Positions 45,101-54,300 of a stretch of 64,000 bases of DNA are shown here, piece after piece; the first letter of the stretch is position 1, and every line of letters begins with the position of its first letter. The notes under the pieces are model-generated. The model searched no databases and was not told where the DNA came from. It saw only the letters and a list, made by a program, of their open reading frames with translations. This DNA is from JBBSJZ01 sp041739875 (GTDB lineage Bacteria > Planctomycetota > Planctomycetia > Pirellulales > Pirellulaceae). The position numbers and the translations under genes are program-made. Location: assembly GCA_041739875.1 (NCBI GenBank), contig JBGSNA010000228.1, forward strand, positions 26,524-90,523, written 5' to 3'.

Positions 45101-48100
45101 CAGCCGTCAACGAATCCAAACCAGAGCTGACGTTACCCATCGTTTTCGCACCCGTCCTCAAGACTCAATGGAACATCGTCGGCGAAGAGAATCACGTGCT
45201 CGTACCCACGGGCGGCACCGTGACACCCGCAACACCCGTGACACGGCCGTCGGGCTTCGATTGGGTGACCAAGCGAGGCGTTTTGCAACTCGTTGTGATC
45301 GCATTGTTCACAGCCATCGGAGTTTGGTGCCAGACACGAGCGGATTCCCTCCGTGCACTGGGACTCGTCGGTTTCATTGTGGCTATTCTCGCTTGCATCT
45401 CCACGGCCTCATTTGCGTTTTCGCACGTGGGTCCACCGCTGCCATTACAGCTCAGTATTCCGATTCTATCTGCTGGCGACACAATGGAGCTTCAAGTCAG
45501 CAGCACACCGTTGTGGCGAGTCAATTTATCTTGGGCCGGTTTGATTCTCTTCATCATCGGCATCGCCGCGATCGCATGGTCGTGCATCAAGAAGTTTCAG
45601 CCCGAAAAGCGATCGCTTCGCCAAGCTCTTGTCCGCGCTGGTGGAGCCTTTCTCATCGCATTGGGCGTACTGTTACAAGGTGATAGCGCGGCTTGGTTCT
45701 TTGGCTTGCTCGCTTTAGCCATTTTCGTGATGTTATTCCTCCCGTCCGCAACAATTTGGATAAATCGCATCCATGCCGGTCGGCGAGCAAAACTGGCGAT
45801 CGAAGAAACGAAAACGGGAGACACCGGAATGGGCGAGTCAGTTGGACCGATCGTGTCAGCGGTCTTCGCTATCGCCCTCGCATTGTATGGCCCAGCCGCA
45901 AGCCATGCCGCAGCTCCCGACGAATTCTCAGCTGCTGATTCGATCGTGCAAGATTGGCAAGTCACCCATGATGATGCTCGCCTGATCGCGAGCGGAACCA
46001 TCACCGTCTCAGGTCGGCCCGGCGACCGCTTCCTGCTGCTGAGATCGCCTGCGGTATTGACTGTCTTTGAAGGTGATGGATTGCGTTTGACTAAAACAGA
46101 GATCGATAGCGAGGGCTTAACTTACGTCCTCACGATTCCAGTTGCCGACGAAGAGCCGATCCCTGAAGGTGTCGAGCGCGCCCAAGCGACGATAACGCAA
46201 TTCGTTGCCACCTTTGCCTACCAGCTTGAATCGTTGACGCCGATGCAAGGTGTCCCCGTCCTCACGGGAGCCGCATCCGTCCAGGAAATCACGTTCAACT
46301 ACGACGAACCCGGCTGGGACGTACAAAGCCCCATGGCTGTCGCTATACAACCAGTTGACACGGACCAGTCCACTCAAGCCAAGTTACTTCTTGGACCTGG
46401 ACGTACCCATTTGGTACTCAAACCCAAAGCACGTGACATCGCCGCCGAGGCCACCCAGTTCTTTGTCGAAGCAGCCAATCTTTATTTGCCGGGACCAGGT
46501 GTTGTCGATGGTCGTCATCGTATCGAAGTGCGTCCATCCCAGGGGCTTGTCAGCTCGCTGAACGTCTTGGTGCCAGCGGGCCTCACGGTGAGTTCGGTGG
46601 CTGGCCCAATCGCTTCATGGCAATTCGATGCGGAGAGTGGTCGCTTGAAAATGCAGGTGGAGCCGACTCAGTCGCAAACGTTCACAGTCATGATTGAAAC
46701 ACAGCGTAGCCTCGATCCGTTGCCCACAGACGTGACGCTCGCGCCGCTTCGAGTGGAGGACGCCACGGGTCAAGTCGGTTTGGTGGGCATCGCGTTCGGC
46801 CAAGAAGCCCAGCCCGAGAAGCTATCCGCGACGGGTATGTCGGCCGTCAACCTCGGTGACTTTGACGCAAGTTTAATCGTGAACCAACAAGCCGTTTTGC
46901 ATCGCGTGTATCGCTACGGTGCCGATGGCGGCGAACTCGTCGCACGTGTTGCCCCCGTAGAATCAGAAGTTCGCGTTGTGAGCAAACAAGTGCTTTCTCT
47001 CGGTGATGAACGGGTCGTGCTTGCGGTCAACTTCACCGCAGAAATATCGCGATCGGGTCTGTTCCAGCTGAGCTTTCCTCTTCCAAGCGGACTCGAAGTT
47101 GAGTCGCTTTCGGGCGAGGCTCTTCACCATTGGGCTGAATTGACAGAGGGCGACACTCGCAAAATCATTGTTCATCTCAATGGCAAAACCCTCGGGACGC
47201 AGAGTTTTGCGCTCACGTTGTCTGGCGCCGCACCGACCGACGCCAACGACTGGACCGTACCGCGTTTCGAGATTGCGGAAGCCACACGCCAAATGGGTGA
47301 TCTCGTTGTAAAGCCCACTACGGGAATTCGATTGCGGACTGTATCACGCCAGAACGTTTCGGAAACAGATCCGCGAACGTTGGGCGGCGCGGCTCAAGGT
47401 TCGCTTGCGTTTCGATTGTTGCAACACGACTGGAATCTTGTTCTCGCTGTCGAGAAGCTCGACCCGTGGGTGACGGGACAAGTCCTGCACGAAGTGACCT
47501 TGCGCGAAGGACAGACTCGTTCCGCGATCATTGGTCATTTTAATATTGAGAACTCATCGATTCGCTCGATCCAGATTGCGATGCCGATCACTGACGATGA
47601 CGAGATCAAAACACTTCGTGCAATCGGTGACACAGTCAGTGATTTTGTTCGCACGGCCCCAGATTCCAATGTGTGGGAAGTGCAGTTCAAACGACGAGTC
47701 GTTGGAAAGGTCAACTTTCGCATCGAGTACGAGCGGCGAGGCGATCGGGAGAATGAGAACGAAACGCTGAGCCCAGCTCGATTCCCGCAAGCTCGACAAC
47801 TCTCGTACTATGTTGCCGTTCGTGCCGGCGGTCGGCTAGAGCTCGAGCACGACACGCCACCGAGCGGTTGGCAACGAGTCGATTGGAGTACGGTCCCTGC
47901 GGCTCTGCGTGAATCCGAGAACCGAAGCGCACCGGCTTTTGCATTGCGCGTGGTCACTCCGACAGATGCACTCGTCATGCATGCAAAGCGACATTCCTTG
48001 GCCGATGCTTTGAAGCTGCGAGTGGCGGAGGGTTTGTTAACCACAGTCCTATCGTCCACCGGTGATCAACTCACGGCCGTCGACGTATCGATCGAAGTCA

Positions 48101-49107
48101 TCCAACGAAGCAGCCTAAGTGTTCGGCTGCCGCAAAGCGGGGAACTGTTCAGCATCTTTGTCAATGGCGAGAGCGTGAACTCAATTCGACTTGCCGGAGA
48201 TTCGAACACATGGCAGTTCTACATCTTGCCGGGAGTCGACGGTCGTATCGCTAAAGTACGTTTTGTCTATTCCGTCTCCGGATCGGATTTACATCGATTG
48301 AATCTCGTGAGCCCAGAGTTGAATGTTCCGCTTGAAAATATCCTGTGGAACGTGATCGCGCCGAAAGGATTTGAGCTTGTGGACAACGATGGAAATCTGG
48401 AATTGACTAGCGAGTCTTTGCAAGGCGTATATGACCGAGTCTCGTACCTCTCCCAATCGAGTGGCAAACGAGAAATCCAAGCCAAGCAAGCCGCACAGTT
48501 GCTCGAGCAAGCGAACCAATTTCTCCAGGCTGGTGAACAGAGCAAAGCAAGTTGGGCATTGAATAGTGTCGCGAATCAATACGCGTTGGATGCCGCGTCG
48601 AACGAAGACGCACGCGTGCAGCTCGAGAATCTGCAAACACAACAAGCAATCGTCGGTCTGAATACACGTCGACAACGTCTCTTTCTCGACAACAACCGAG
48701 ACGAGACAGCTCTCATCGAGAACCCTCAGTTCCGCGAAGCCGCCGCTGACAATCCCATCCTTCAACAAGACCAGATGAATTTTCGTCCTCAGGAACTCAG
48801 TCAACTCCTGCGTGGCAATACAACCGAAGATAACGCAGTGCTTCAACAAATCGCTGCTCGCTTGGTCCAGCAACAACGTTCAACTGTACCGGCTCCTCAG
48901 GCGATCTTGATTAGTCTTCCCGAAGAAGGTTCCGTATATACATTCAGTCGCACCGTCCAAGTCGCGGAGAGTGCACCGCTCGAACTCGATCTGAGCTTTG
49001 CTTCGCAACTCAGACTCCGTGTTTGGCAAACGATGCTCGTGCTAATGCTTCTCGCGGCTTTCGCAGCAACCGTTGCGTTTGTATCCACCACACGTGAAGT
49101 GGTTTGA
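42106..49107 (+). CDS. Giant exported membrane protein with repeated beta modules, function unknown
   Basis: 2,333 residues from ATG 42106, supported by GGAG 9 bases upstream. A signal peptide covers about residues 1-35. At least nine segments of about 50-60 residues share the pattern (hydrophobic strand)-P.G..V..V.G..V..W......L.V.L..P..G...L.I, near residues 100, 430, 600, 770, 956, 1482, 1653, 1819 and 2004. A block of four to six helices (about 1060-1260, ending in SVGPIVSAVFAIALALYG) divides the protein. A last helix lies at about 2300-2322, after a Gln-rich coiled coil (about 2120-2240). Nothing catalytic is visible. It follows the sigma/anti-sigma-vWA pair by 120 bases and may be their target or partner (inference). 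The repeats suggest a surface or periplasmic scaffold; no family recognised. Confidence 0.85.
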   Translation: MNVFNLLRTKLRVLQLPFLLFMALTGLMSMSCFAQEGEDKTNIRDSTGNDGTRTIIVEARGQLPEPPLFYTARAQASVQVGLQRIEQVLELNVSVIQGKARTLSFGLNGEGDVTEVEGENVRSWSVRQEESERFLELQLEENVTELNAVVKMRSAQYELPRMIEVTHLTPGSAVALDSIVNLVYSAGVSASVGSVKGFSLVDAKENVLRERADSFRTTTGGEIKLSLKRDGALPGAVELVDTKLTGEVQPNGKSVQFELRCTARVTQPNAEITILSGHAAVRQLPSDANYRLLLSTSDERAVYKIVFAEPGEFPVALDFVAALISSESNAHGMDFTIATSAIVPLSLRGLEADLEFHRDQESVVPQRDGDAWVGFLSATGRAKLNWKTARQAGEGKLFFSTTAQVESKVGTGLLRQDHQFDYQVLQGELKSLNMTLSGPGEILDVQGTNIVAWQVTSKGDVRQLDITLSQPITATSQIKIRSQTPVGAFPVRVEGLRLSPIGSIRHSGYLRIVNLGLVRLEPTALEGLTQLAPDQFPGETSEARQVFVYRFPSTAYTFTVAADRIQPEVNLSELVLYRLAETDRVIQMDVELDIREAPIREWDFLVPSDYSVVSVTGASVADYVAASESQAGQRNLKVVFSDDVDGRQLVSLHLEKSEAAAAGDWVLPRIEHPSAKTVRGDIGIIGAPGFRVAVGETNLLVEKPLAYFPKPSSDLQQAFRIREPGWSATMQIELLDRSIQSDVFHLYSLSEETVYGSALINYFVTGSPVAEWKITVPEGLDNLMVDGQDVRTWRREGDTLIVSLHQPVMGAYTLLLTFEEKPDKSRGTFRAGQVEPVGVQGERGYIQVVSPMQVEISTESVSNDMLKLDPLELPAEFRLLSTAPALGTWQYTERPFDLNLQVNWFEPGTTVTQVVEFSEANSRVSQDGELVTDVLYFVKSRGQRTLKVKLPPAPVRLWEVSVNGQPVTARQADEAILIPLPGGTDPNEPVQVSLRLGKPAVNESKPELTLPIVFAPVLKTQWNIVGEENHVLVPTGGTVTPATPVTRPSGFDWVTKRGVLQLVVIALFTAIGVWCQTRADSLRALGLVGFIVAILACISTASFAFSHVGPPLPLQLSIPILSAGDTMELQVSSTPLWRVNLSWAGLILFIIGIAAIAWSCIKKFQPEKRSLRQALVRAGGAFLIALGVLLQGDSAAWFFGLLALAIFVMLFLPSATIWINRIHAGRRAKLAIEETKTGDTGMGESVGPIVSAVFAIALALYGPAASHAAAPDEFSAADSIVQDWQVTHDDARLIASGTITVSGRPGDRFLLLRSPAVLTVFEGDGLRLTKTEIDSEGLTYVLTIPVADEEPIPEGVERAQATITQFVATFAYQLESLTPMQGVPVLTGAASVQEITFNYDEPGWDVQSPMAVAIQPVDTDQSTQAKLLLGPGRTHLVLKPKARDIAAEATQFFVEAANLYLPGPGVVDGRHRIEVRPSQGLVSSLNVLVPAGLTVSSVAGPIASWQFDAESGRLKMQVEPTQSQTFTVMIETQRSLDPLPTDVTLAPLRVEDATGQVGLVGIAFGQEAQPEKLSATGMSAVNLGDFDASLIVNQQAVLHRVYRYGADGGELVARVAPVESEVRVVSKQVLSLGDERVVLAVNFTAEISRSGLFQLSFPLPSGLEVESLSGEALHHWAELTEGDTRKIIVHLNGKTLGTQSFALTLSGAAPTDANDWTVPRFEIAEATRQMGDLVVKPTTGIRLRTVSRQNVSETDPRTLGGAAQGSLAFRLLQHDWNLVLAVEKLDPWVTGQVLHEVTLREGQTRSAIIGHFNIENSSIRSIQIAMPITDDDEIKTLRAIGDTVSDFVRTAPDSNVWEVQFKRRVVGKVNFRIEYERRGDRENENETLSPARFPQARQLSYYVAVRAGGRLELEHDTPPSGWQRVDWSTVPAALRESENRSAPAFALRVVTPTDALVMHAKRHSLADALKLRVAEGLLTTVLSSTGDQLTAVDVSIEVIQRSSLSVRLPQSGELFSIFVNGESVNSIRLAGDSNTWQFYILPGVDGRIAKVRFVYSVSGSDLHRLNLVSPELNVPLENILWNVIAPKGFELVDNDGNLELTSESLQGVYDRVSYLSQSSGKREIQAKQAAQLLEQANQFLQAGEQSKASWALNSVANQYALDAASNEDARVQLENLQTQQAIVGLNTRRQRLFLDNNRDETALIENPQFREAAADNPILQQDQMNFRPQELSQLLRGNTTEDNAVLQQIAARLVQQQRSTVPAPQAILISLPEEGSVYTFSRTVQVAESAPLELDLSFASQLRLRVWQTMLVLMLLAAFAATVAFVSTTREVV

Positions 49108-49203
49108 CCTCAAACGTTCAGTCGCATCGCGCCGGTGCGAATCGTTCTGAATCCACGCAGCGATTCAACAGCGATCGCACTCGCGAAGAGGCTGTGATGT
49201 TTT

Positions 49204-49304
49204 GTAGGGTGGGTCAAAACGCGTTAGCAATGCAGACCCACCAACCGCCAATCGTCGACAACCATGGTGAGTCAGCGCGGCTAACTCCGCTCGACCCACC
49301 CTAC
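49204..49304. repeat. 101-bp inverted repeat (dispersed palindromic type)
   Basis: The outer arms are GTAGGGTGGGTC (49204-49215) and GACCCACCCTAC (49293-49304), perfectly complementary. GCGTTAGC near the left arm pairs with GCTAACTCCGC near the right. Short GTAGGGTGGGTC palindromes of this kind are found dispersed in many bacterial genomes. It lies between the giant-protein gene and the DUF5658-like gene. Confidence 0.8.
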
Positions 49305-49376
49305 GTTTTAAAAACTCACAGCCTCGAAGGGAGTTTTCAAGATGCTTGGCGAATGGGAATCTTTACACCAGTATCT

Positions 49377-49796
49377 TCAAAATTGTGCAAAACACAGGAA
49401 CATCAGAAGCGCGAGCTGGAATGTTGATACGCCGCCCGCAATCAGTAGTGCCCAGTGTTTACGCCATATCGAAATCATGAAGACGACCGACATGACAACG
49501 ACAATCCCGGCGCACTTCAGACCGATGAACAAAGCTAAACTTGTCAGGAATTCTTGGGTCGGAGTGTCAAGGTGCATGATCCCACGAGCAACCGGATTGA
49601 CCTCAAGGCTTTCGAGCGTGAGCGCGTAAAGAATCGTCAAATACACGTCATAGGCCGCTACAATTCCGATCCAAGCCGTCATACAGACCAGCGACACCGA
49701 GGTATTTAGCCACCTTGGGACATAAAAACATTTCGACTCCCACAAATCCTGTAAAAGGCTGCGGTCGTCATTCCATCGACTAATTGCGTGACTCAC
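49377..49796 (-). CDS. Small polytopic membrane protein, DUF5658-like
   Basis: 139 residues from GTG 49796, with GGGAG about 8 bases upstream. Three or four helices: WLNTSVSLVCMTAWIGIVAAYD, TSLALFIGLKCAGIVVVMSVVFM and WALLIAGGVSTFQLALLMFLCF. The YDVYLTILYALTLESLEVNPVA segment matches the D..LT...A...E.NP motif of DUF5658 proteins. Function unknown. It lies alone between two repeat elements, on the opposite strand to the giant-protein gene. Confidence 0.7.
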   Translation of the reverse strand: MSHAISRWNDDRSLLQDLWESKCFYVPRWLNTSVSLVCMTAWIGIVAAYDVYLTILYALTLESLEVNPVARGIMHLDTPTQEFLTSLALFIGLKCAGIVVVMSVVFMISIWRKHWALLIAGGVSTFQLALLMFLCFAQF

Positions 49797-50127
49797 TCTT
49801 CATCTCCCGAGTTTTGCAAAATGAAGTCGTTTAAAGGCAAAAGTGGGCGTTCATAGCACACTCCGCTAGGGGAAATGCAACTCGCGTGCCGCAGGTGTTT
49901 CGTCGCATCCAATTCGATTCTTTGATTGACGCTTAGGCAGAAGAATTGCCCTACTGAAAGCGCTAGCTGCACGGAGGTCACCCGAACCGTGATTCCCACT
50001 GTTTGCCGTCATTCTTTGACAACCGCCTATAAGAAAGGCTTGTCTGCACGCAAAACATGCATGAACGCGATGAATGTTGCCCGAGAGAAGTTGCACACGA
50101 GACGTTGTGTGGGAAAAACAGTCCACG
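49797..50127. other. Intergenic stretch with no recognisable feature
   Basis: About 330 bases upstream of the DUF5658-like gene and before the palindromic element at 50128. It should carry that gene's promoter; I see no hairpin, repeat or credible ORF. Confidence 0.4.
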
Positions 50128-50248
50128 CCTAACTGGAAAGCGCCAACTTCGTTTAACCGTTAGCCGAAGGCGTACGATCGCATCGTTAATGGTACGCCTG
50201 CGGATGACTGTTAAACAAAAAATCGAACTTGGCGCTGTCCAGCTAAGG
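50128..50248. repeat. REP/MITE-like palindromic element, copy 2
   Basis: This is the same element as at 16681-16800 in opposite orientation, about 121 bp. It starts CCTAACTGGAAAG and ends CTGTCCAGCTAAGG, with the inner GTTTAACCGTTAGCC and GACTGTTAAAC arms. The stop codon TAG of the BtuF-like gene (50243-50245 on the minus strand) lies inside its terminal inverted repeat. Confidence 0.88.
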
Positions 50249-51157
50249 AGCCAGCGTCAACGCTTTGGGTAATCCTGGTGGCAACGCATGGGATTCCGGG
50301 TGAAGTGCATGGGCGAGAATCTCCAGGCTATCGACGAGACGTGGGCCTGGGCGATTGAAATACGCAGATCCGTCAACAACGTAAACGCGTTGACTTTGGA
50401 TACACGTCAAGGATTGCCATTGGGGCGTCGCACGAAGTATCGAGACGTCTTGAAGAGCTCGCTGGGAAGTGTATCCACAACACGCGATCACCATGACTTC
50501 CGGATCGACAGCGACGATCTCCTCCCACGGAGTCGTCCGAGATCGTTCACCGGCCACACCAATCAACTCGCGGCCTCCGGCAAGTGACACAAGCTCAGGG
50601 TTCCAATGTCCTGAGGAAAACGGCGGGTCGATCCACTCCAGCAACATCACACCAAGTCGATGAGTGATCGCTTGTGTCCGCTCGGAAACTAAGTCCACTC
50701 GTCGTTGAAGTTCAACGATATATCGCTCAGCAAGCTCGGCACAGCGAGTCGCGGAACCCACTTGTCGGATGCATTCGAACATATCCGTTAAGCAAGTCGG
50801 CTCAAGATTAATCAACTGAGGATGACTCACAAGTGAGCTTGCTGCGGCTTGCACTTCACTTTCGGCGACTGCACAAACGTCGCAAAGGGCTTGCGTCACA
50901 ATCAAGTCCGGCTGCAATGACTCGAGCACCTTCATGTCGAGAGAATACAACGCCTTCTCCGTCTTGAGCCGTTCACGAACAAGAGCGTCAATTTGAACGC
51001 TTGATGCATCGTGCGGAATGAGAGTCGTTGTCACCTTGGGCAAGCCGACAACGTCCGCTGGGAAATCGCATTCATGAGTGACGCCGACGAGTTGATCGCG
51101 CAGCCCAAGGCCACAGATTATCTCCGTTGCGCTGGGAAGTAGTGAAACGATTCGCAT
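50243..51157 (-). CDS. BtuF-like cobalamin/Fe-chelate binding protein without signal peptide
   Basis: 304 residues. The N-terminus RIVSLLPSATEIICGLGLRDQLVGVTHECDFP is the class III periplasmic-binding fold of cobalamin and ferric-siderophore binding proteins. IVTQALCDVCAVAE and the helical backbone of the family follow, then PEVMVIACCGY. There is no signal peptide or lipobox: the fold starts at residue 2, so the protein is probably cytoplasmic or the start is misjudged, though no upstream in-frame start with a signal was found. It is known in some bacteria as a stand-alone cobalamin-binding protein. No BtuCD genes are nearby. Its stop codon is supplied by the palindromic element. Confidence 0.85.
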   Translation of the reverse strand: MRIVSLLPSATEIICGLGLRDQLVGVTHECDFPADVVGLPKVTTTLIPHDASSVQIDALVRERLKTEKALYSLDMKVLESLQPDLIVTQALCDVCAVAESEVQAAASSLVSHPQLINLEPTCLTDMFECIRQVGSATRCAELAERYIVELQRRVDLVSERTQAITHRLGVMLLEWIDPPFSSGHWNPELVSLAGGRELIGVAGERSRTTPWEEIVAVDPEVMVIACCGYTSQRALQDVSILRATPQWQSLTCIQSQRVYVVDGSAYFNRPGPRLVDSLEILAHALHPESHALPPGLPKALTLAP

Positions 51158-51316
51158 AACATCGCTCTTGCGGAAGTTTAGGTGACTAAAACGAATCCTT
51201 GCAGATTCACCGTGTCATCGGAAGATGAGGTGCACGTGAACTGGGTTGTGCTACAATGCATCCGCAGCATTCACTGGACTGCAAAAACAGGCATTTCTCG
51301 CGAGAGTTCTCTCATC

Positions 51317-54300
51317 ATGCGCGTCCAAACATCTCTTTTCTTTCATCTACATGTTGTCCTACTCACCGCTATCGTTGGATCTGCCCAGCACGTCGACAAC
51401 CCGCCTGCGATTCAGATGCTTGTACCGGGTTTCGACGTTTATGAGATTCCTGTTGAACTGACCAACGTCAACAACGTGCGATTTCGAAGTGATGGCAAGC
51501 TGGTCACGCTTGGCTACAACGGTGACGTGCATTTACTCAGCGACACAGACGATGACGGGATCGAGGATCAAGCAACGTTATTCTGGAAAAATGAAGGCTC
51601 GATCCGAGGTCCTATCGGCATGTTGGTAACGCCGGACAACTATGCACGCGGCCAAGGGGTCTTTGTACCGAGCAAAGGGAAGGTGTCGCTGGTCGTTGAC
51701 ACGGACGGCGATGACAAAGCCGATGACGAAGTCGTCGTGGCGACAGGATGGGACGAAATCCCTCAAAACGTTGACGCGACTGGCATCGCGATGGACCAAG
51801 ACGGATCGATCTATTTCGGGCTAGGTACCGCCAACTATGCGAACGCGTATCTCGTCGATGATGCTGGTGTCGCAAAGTATGACTTGAAGAGCGACCGCGG
51901 AACCGTACAGAAAGTATCCCCAGACTTCACGACTCGCGAGACCGTGTGCACTGGAATTCGCTTCCCGATTGCCTTCGCATTCAACGAGCACGGCGATCTT
52001 TTTTGTGCTGAGCAAGAAGGTGCGACCTGGCTACCGAACGGCAACCCGTTCGACGAGTTGCTGCACATCACGCCCAATAGACACTATGGGTTTCCACCAC
52101 GGCATCCCAAGCATAATCCAGGCGTGATCGATGAGCCATCAGTCTTTGATTACGCGCCTCAGCACCAATCGACGTGCGGGATGGTGTTCAACGGCGGCTC
52201 CGACTCGAGTCCAGTCTTTGGGCCAAAGTGGTGGGCAGGAAACGCGATCGTTTGTGGTGAATCACGAGGCAAGATTTGGAGAACACAGCTTGTGAAAACG
52301 GAGGCTGGCTATGTCGCTTCGAATCAGTTAATTGCCTGTTTGCAAATGCTGACGATTGATGCATGCGTGGCCACCAATGGCGATTTGCTTGTTGCGTGTC
52401 ACAGCGGTCCGCCGGATTGGGGCACGGGACCCACTGGAATCGGCAAGCTCTATCGAATTCGCATGACCAACGCCGCAAGTGCGAGGCCAGTAGCGTCGTG
52501 GGCGAACACAAACCGCGAAATACAAGTTGCCTTTGATCAACCTTTGGATGCTTCAATGTTGCGAGGAATCGTCGATCGCATTGTTGTCCAGTACGGCGAG
52601 TACGTACGTGCTGGAGATCGGTTCGAGTCGTTGGTGCCTCCGTATGAAGTCGTGAAGCGCCAATTGGCCACGCCTCGCAGCACACTTGCGGTGCACGGTA
52701 TCTCGTTGTCGGCTGATCGCCGCAATGTGCTGGTGCAAACGGATCCCATGCTAGCCAACTCGCATTACTCCATTTCCATTCCGTACGCACTTGCGCACGA
52801 CGTCTCGACAACTGATGCAGTGCAAAATGAACAATCGATCGACTTAGATTTGTCACTTGGCGGTGTCGAGACGACATTTGTGAGACACGAAGTCAACGGA
52901 GAAGCTCGCCGCCTTTGGTCGGGCTGGTTGCCGCACATGAATTGGCAAGTGAGTGATGAGCTGACACAACACAGTTCGACACACGACGAGTTGCGATCGT
53001 TGCTTCGTTCCGGGGGCAACATCACACTGAAGTCGCGATTGGATTTGAAAGATGTTTTACGTCCTAAGGTCCAGCCCGGCGCCACGCTCGATTACGAATG
53101 GCCCGAGGAAACGGTGACGTTGATCGCTCGATCTACCCAACCCGTCAGTCTTGAAAACGAAGGCGTCCGCGTCGAGGCAACTCGCACGGAGACTGGGGTT
53201 TTCGAAGCTCGTATGATGGTGGAATCACATTTGGCTGAGAGTTTTGAATTGACCATGCGTGTGAACGCCGAGGAAAATTCCGTCCCTGACTGGTCGCTGG
53301 CTGCGTCCACGAACGAAGACGCTCGATTGCGTGCGCTTCCGCTGCGTCGATTCGGGTTGCCATGGTCGTCGAAGGTGGATGCAGACTCGAGCATTGCAAA
53401 ATCCGAAAAGGTGGCCGAATTGGAAGGTGGAAACTGGGGCAAGGGACGGCGCATTTTTCACAGCGAAATGGCGAGTTGTTTCAAGTGTCACGCAATGCAA
53501 GGAGTGGGACCAAACATTGGTCCGGATCTCTCGAACCTCATTCACCGAGACTATGCGTCCGTTCTACGCGACATTCAAAATCCAAGCTTCGCGATCAATC
53601 CCGATTACCTCGGCCAGTCTGTCTTGCTCATCGATGGTCGCGTACTGACAGGAACACTGCAAACGAGAGACGGCGAGTTGTATCTTGGTGACGCTGACGG
53701 AAAGGTGTCATCCGTCGCAAGGAACGAAATCGAGTCGATTAAGTCTGCGGAGATGTCGGTGATGCCCAAGGGACTCGATGAAAAACTAACTGCGGCGCAG
53801 ATGCGAGATTTGATGACGTATTTATTGACGCCGCCACCGCACATGCCGTTGGACTCGCCGATCGACGCGCCACCCGTTCGCACTCGGGCTGAAGTTGCTG
53901 CAGTTTTACAGGGTTCCAGTTCACTTCCGTCGAAGCTTGACGAAATCAGTGTCGTGCTGATTGCTGGAACGAAAGACCATGGACCAGGCGAACATGATTA
54001 TCCGGCTTGGCAGATTCAGTGGGCGCAATTGATAGGTGCCGCGGAAGAGGTCAACGTTGAATTGGGGTGGGACTTTCCCAGCGACGATCAACTCACCAGC
54101 GCTAGTGTCTTGGTGTTTTTCCAAAAAGGCGACTGGAACGATCAACGACAACAAAAGATGGATGCTTTTTTTAAGCGTGGCGGTGGTGCTGTTTATATTC
54201 ACTGGGCCGTGAATGGAAATGATCGTGTGAGCGATTTTTCTAAGAGGATCGGACTGGCGTCAAAGGGTGGCAGTATTGGTTATCGGCACGGCGCCTTGTC

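Noticed and set aside
49104..49427. 107-codon frame overlapping the end of the giant gene
   Set aside because: It runs through the palindromic repeat and shows no recognisable protein features.
51158..51316. Cobalamin riboswitch near the BtuF-like gene
   Set aside because: No B12-box or long structured leader seen in the short divergent gap.
52188..52877. 229-codon frame antisense to the propeller/cytochrome/ThuA gene
   Set aside because: Shadow of a conserved sense gene; no motif of its own.
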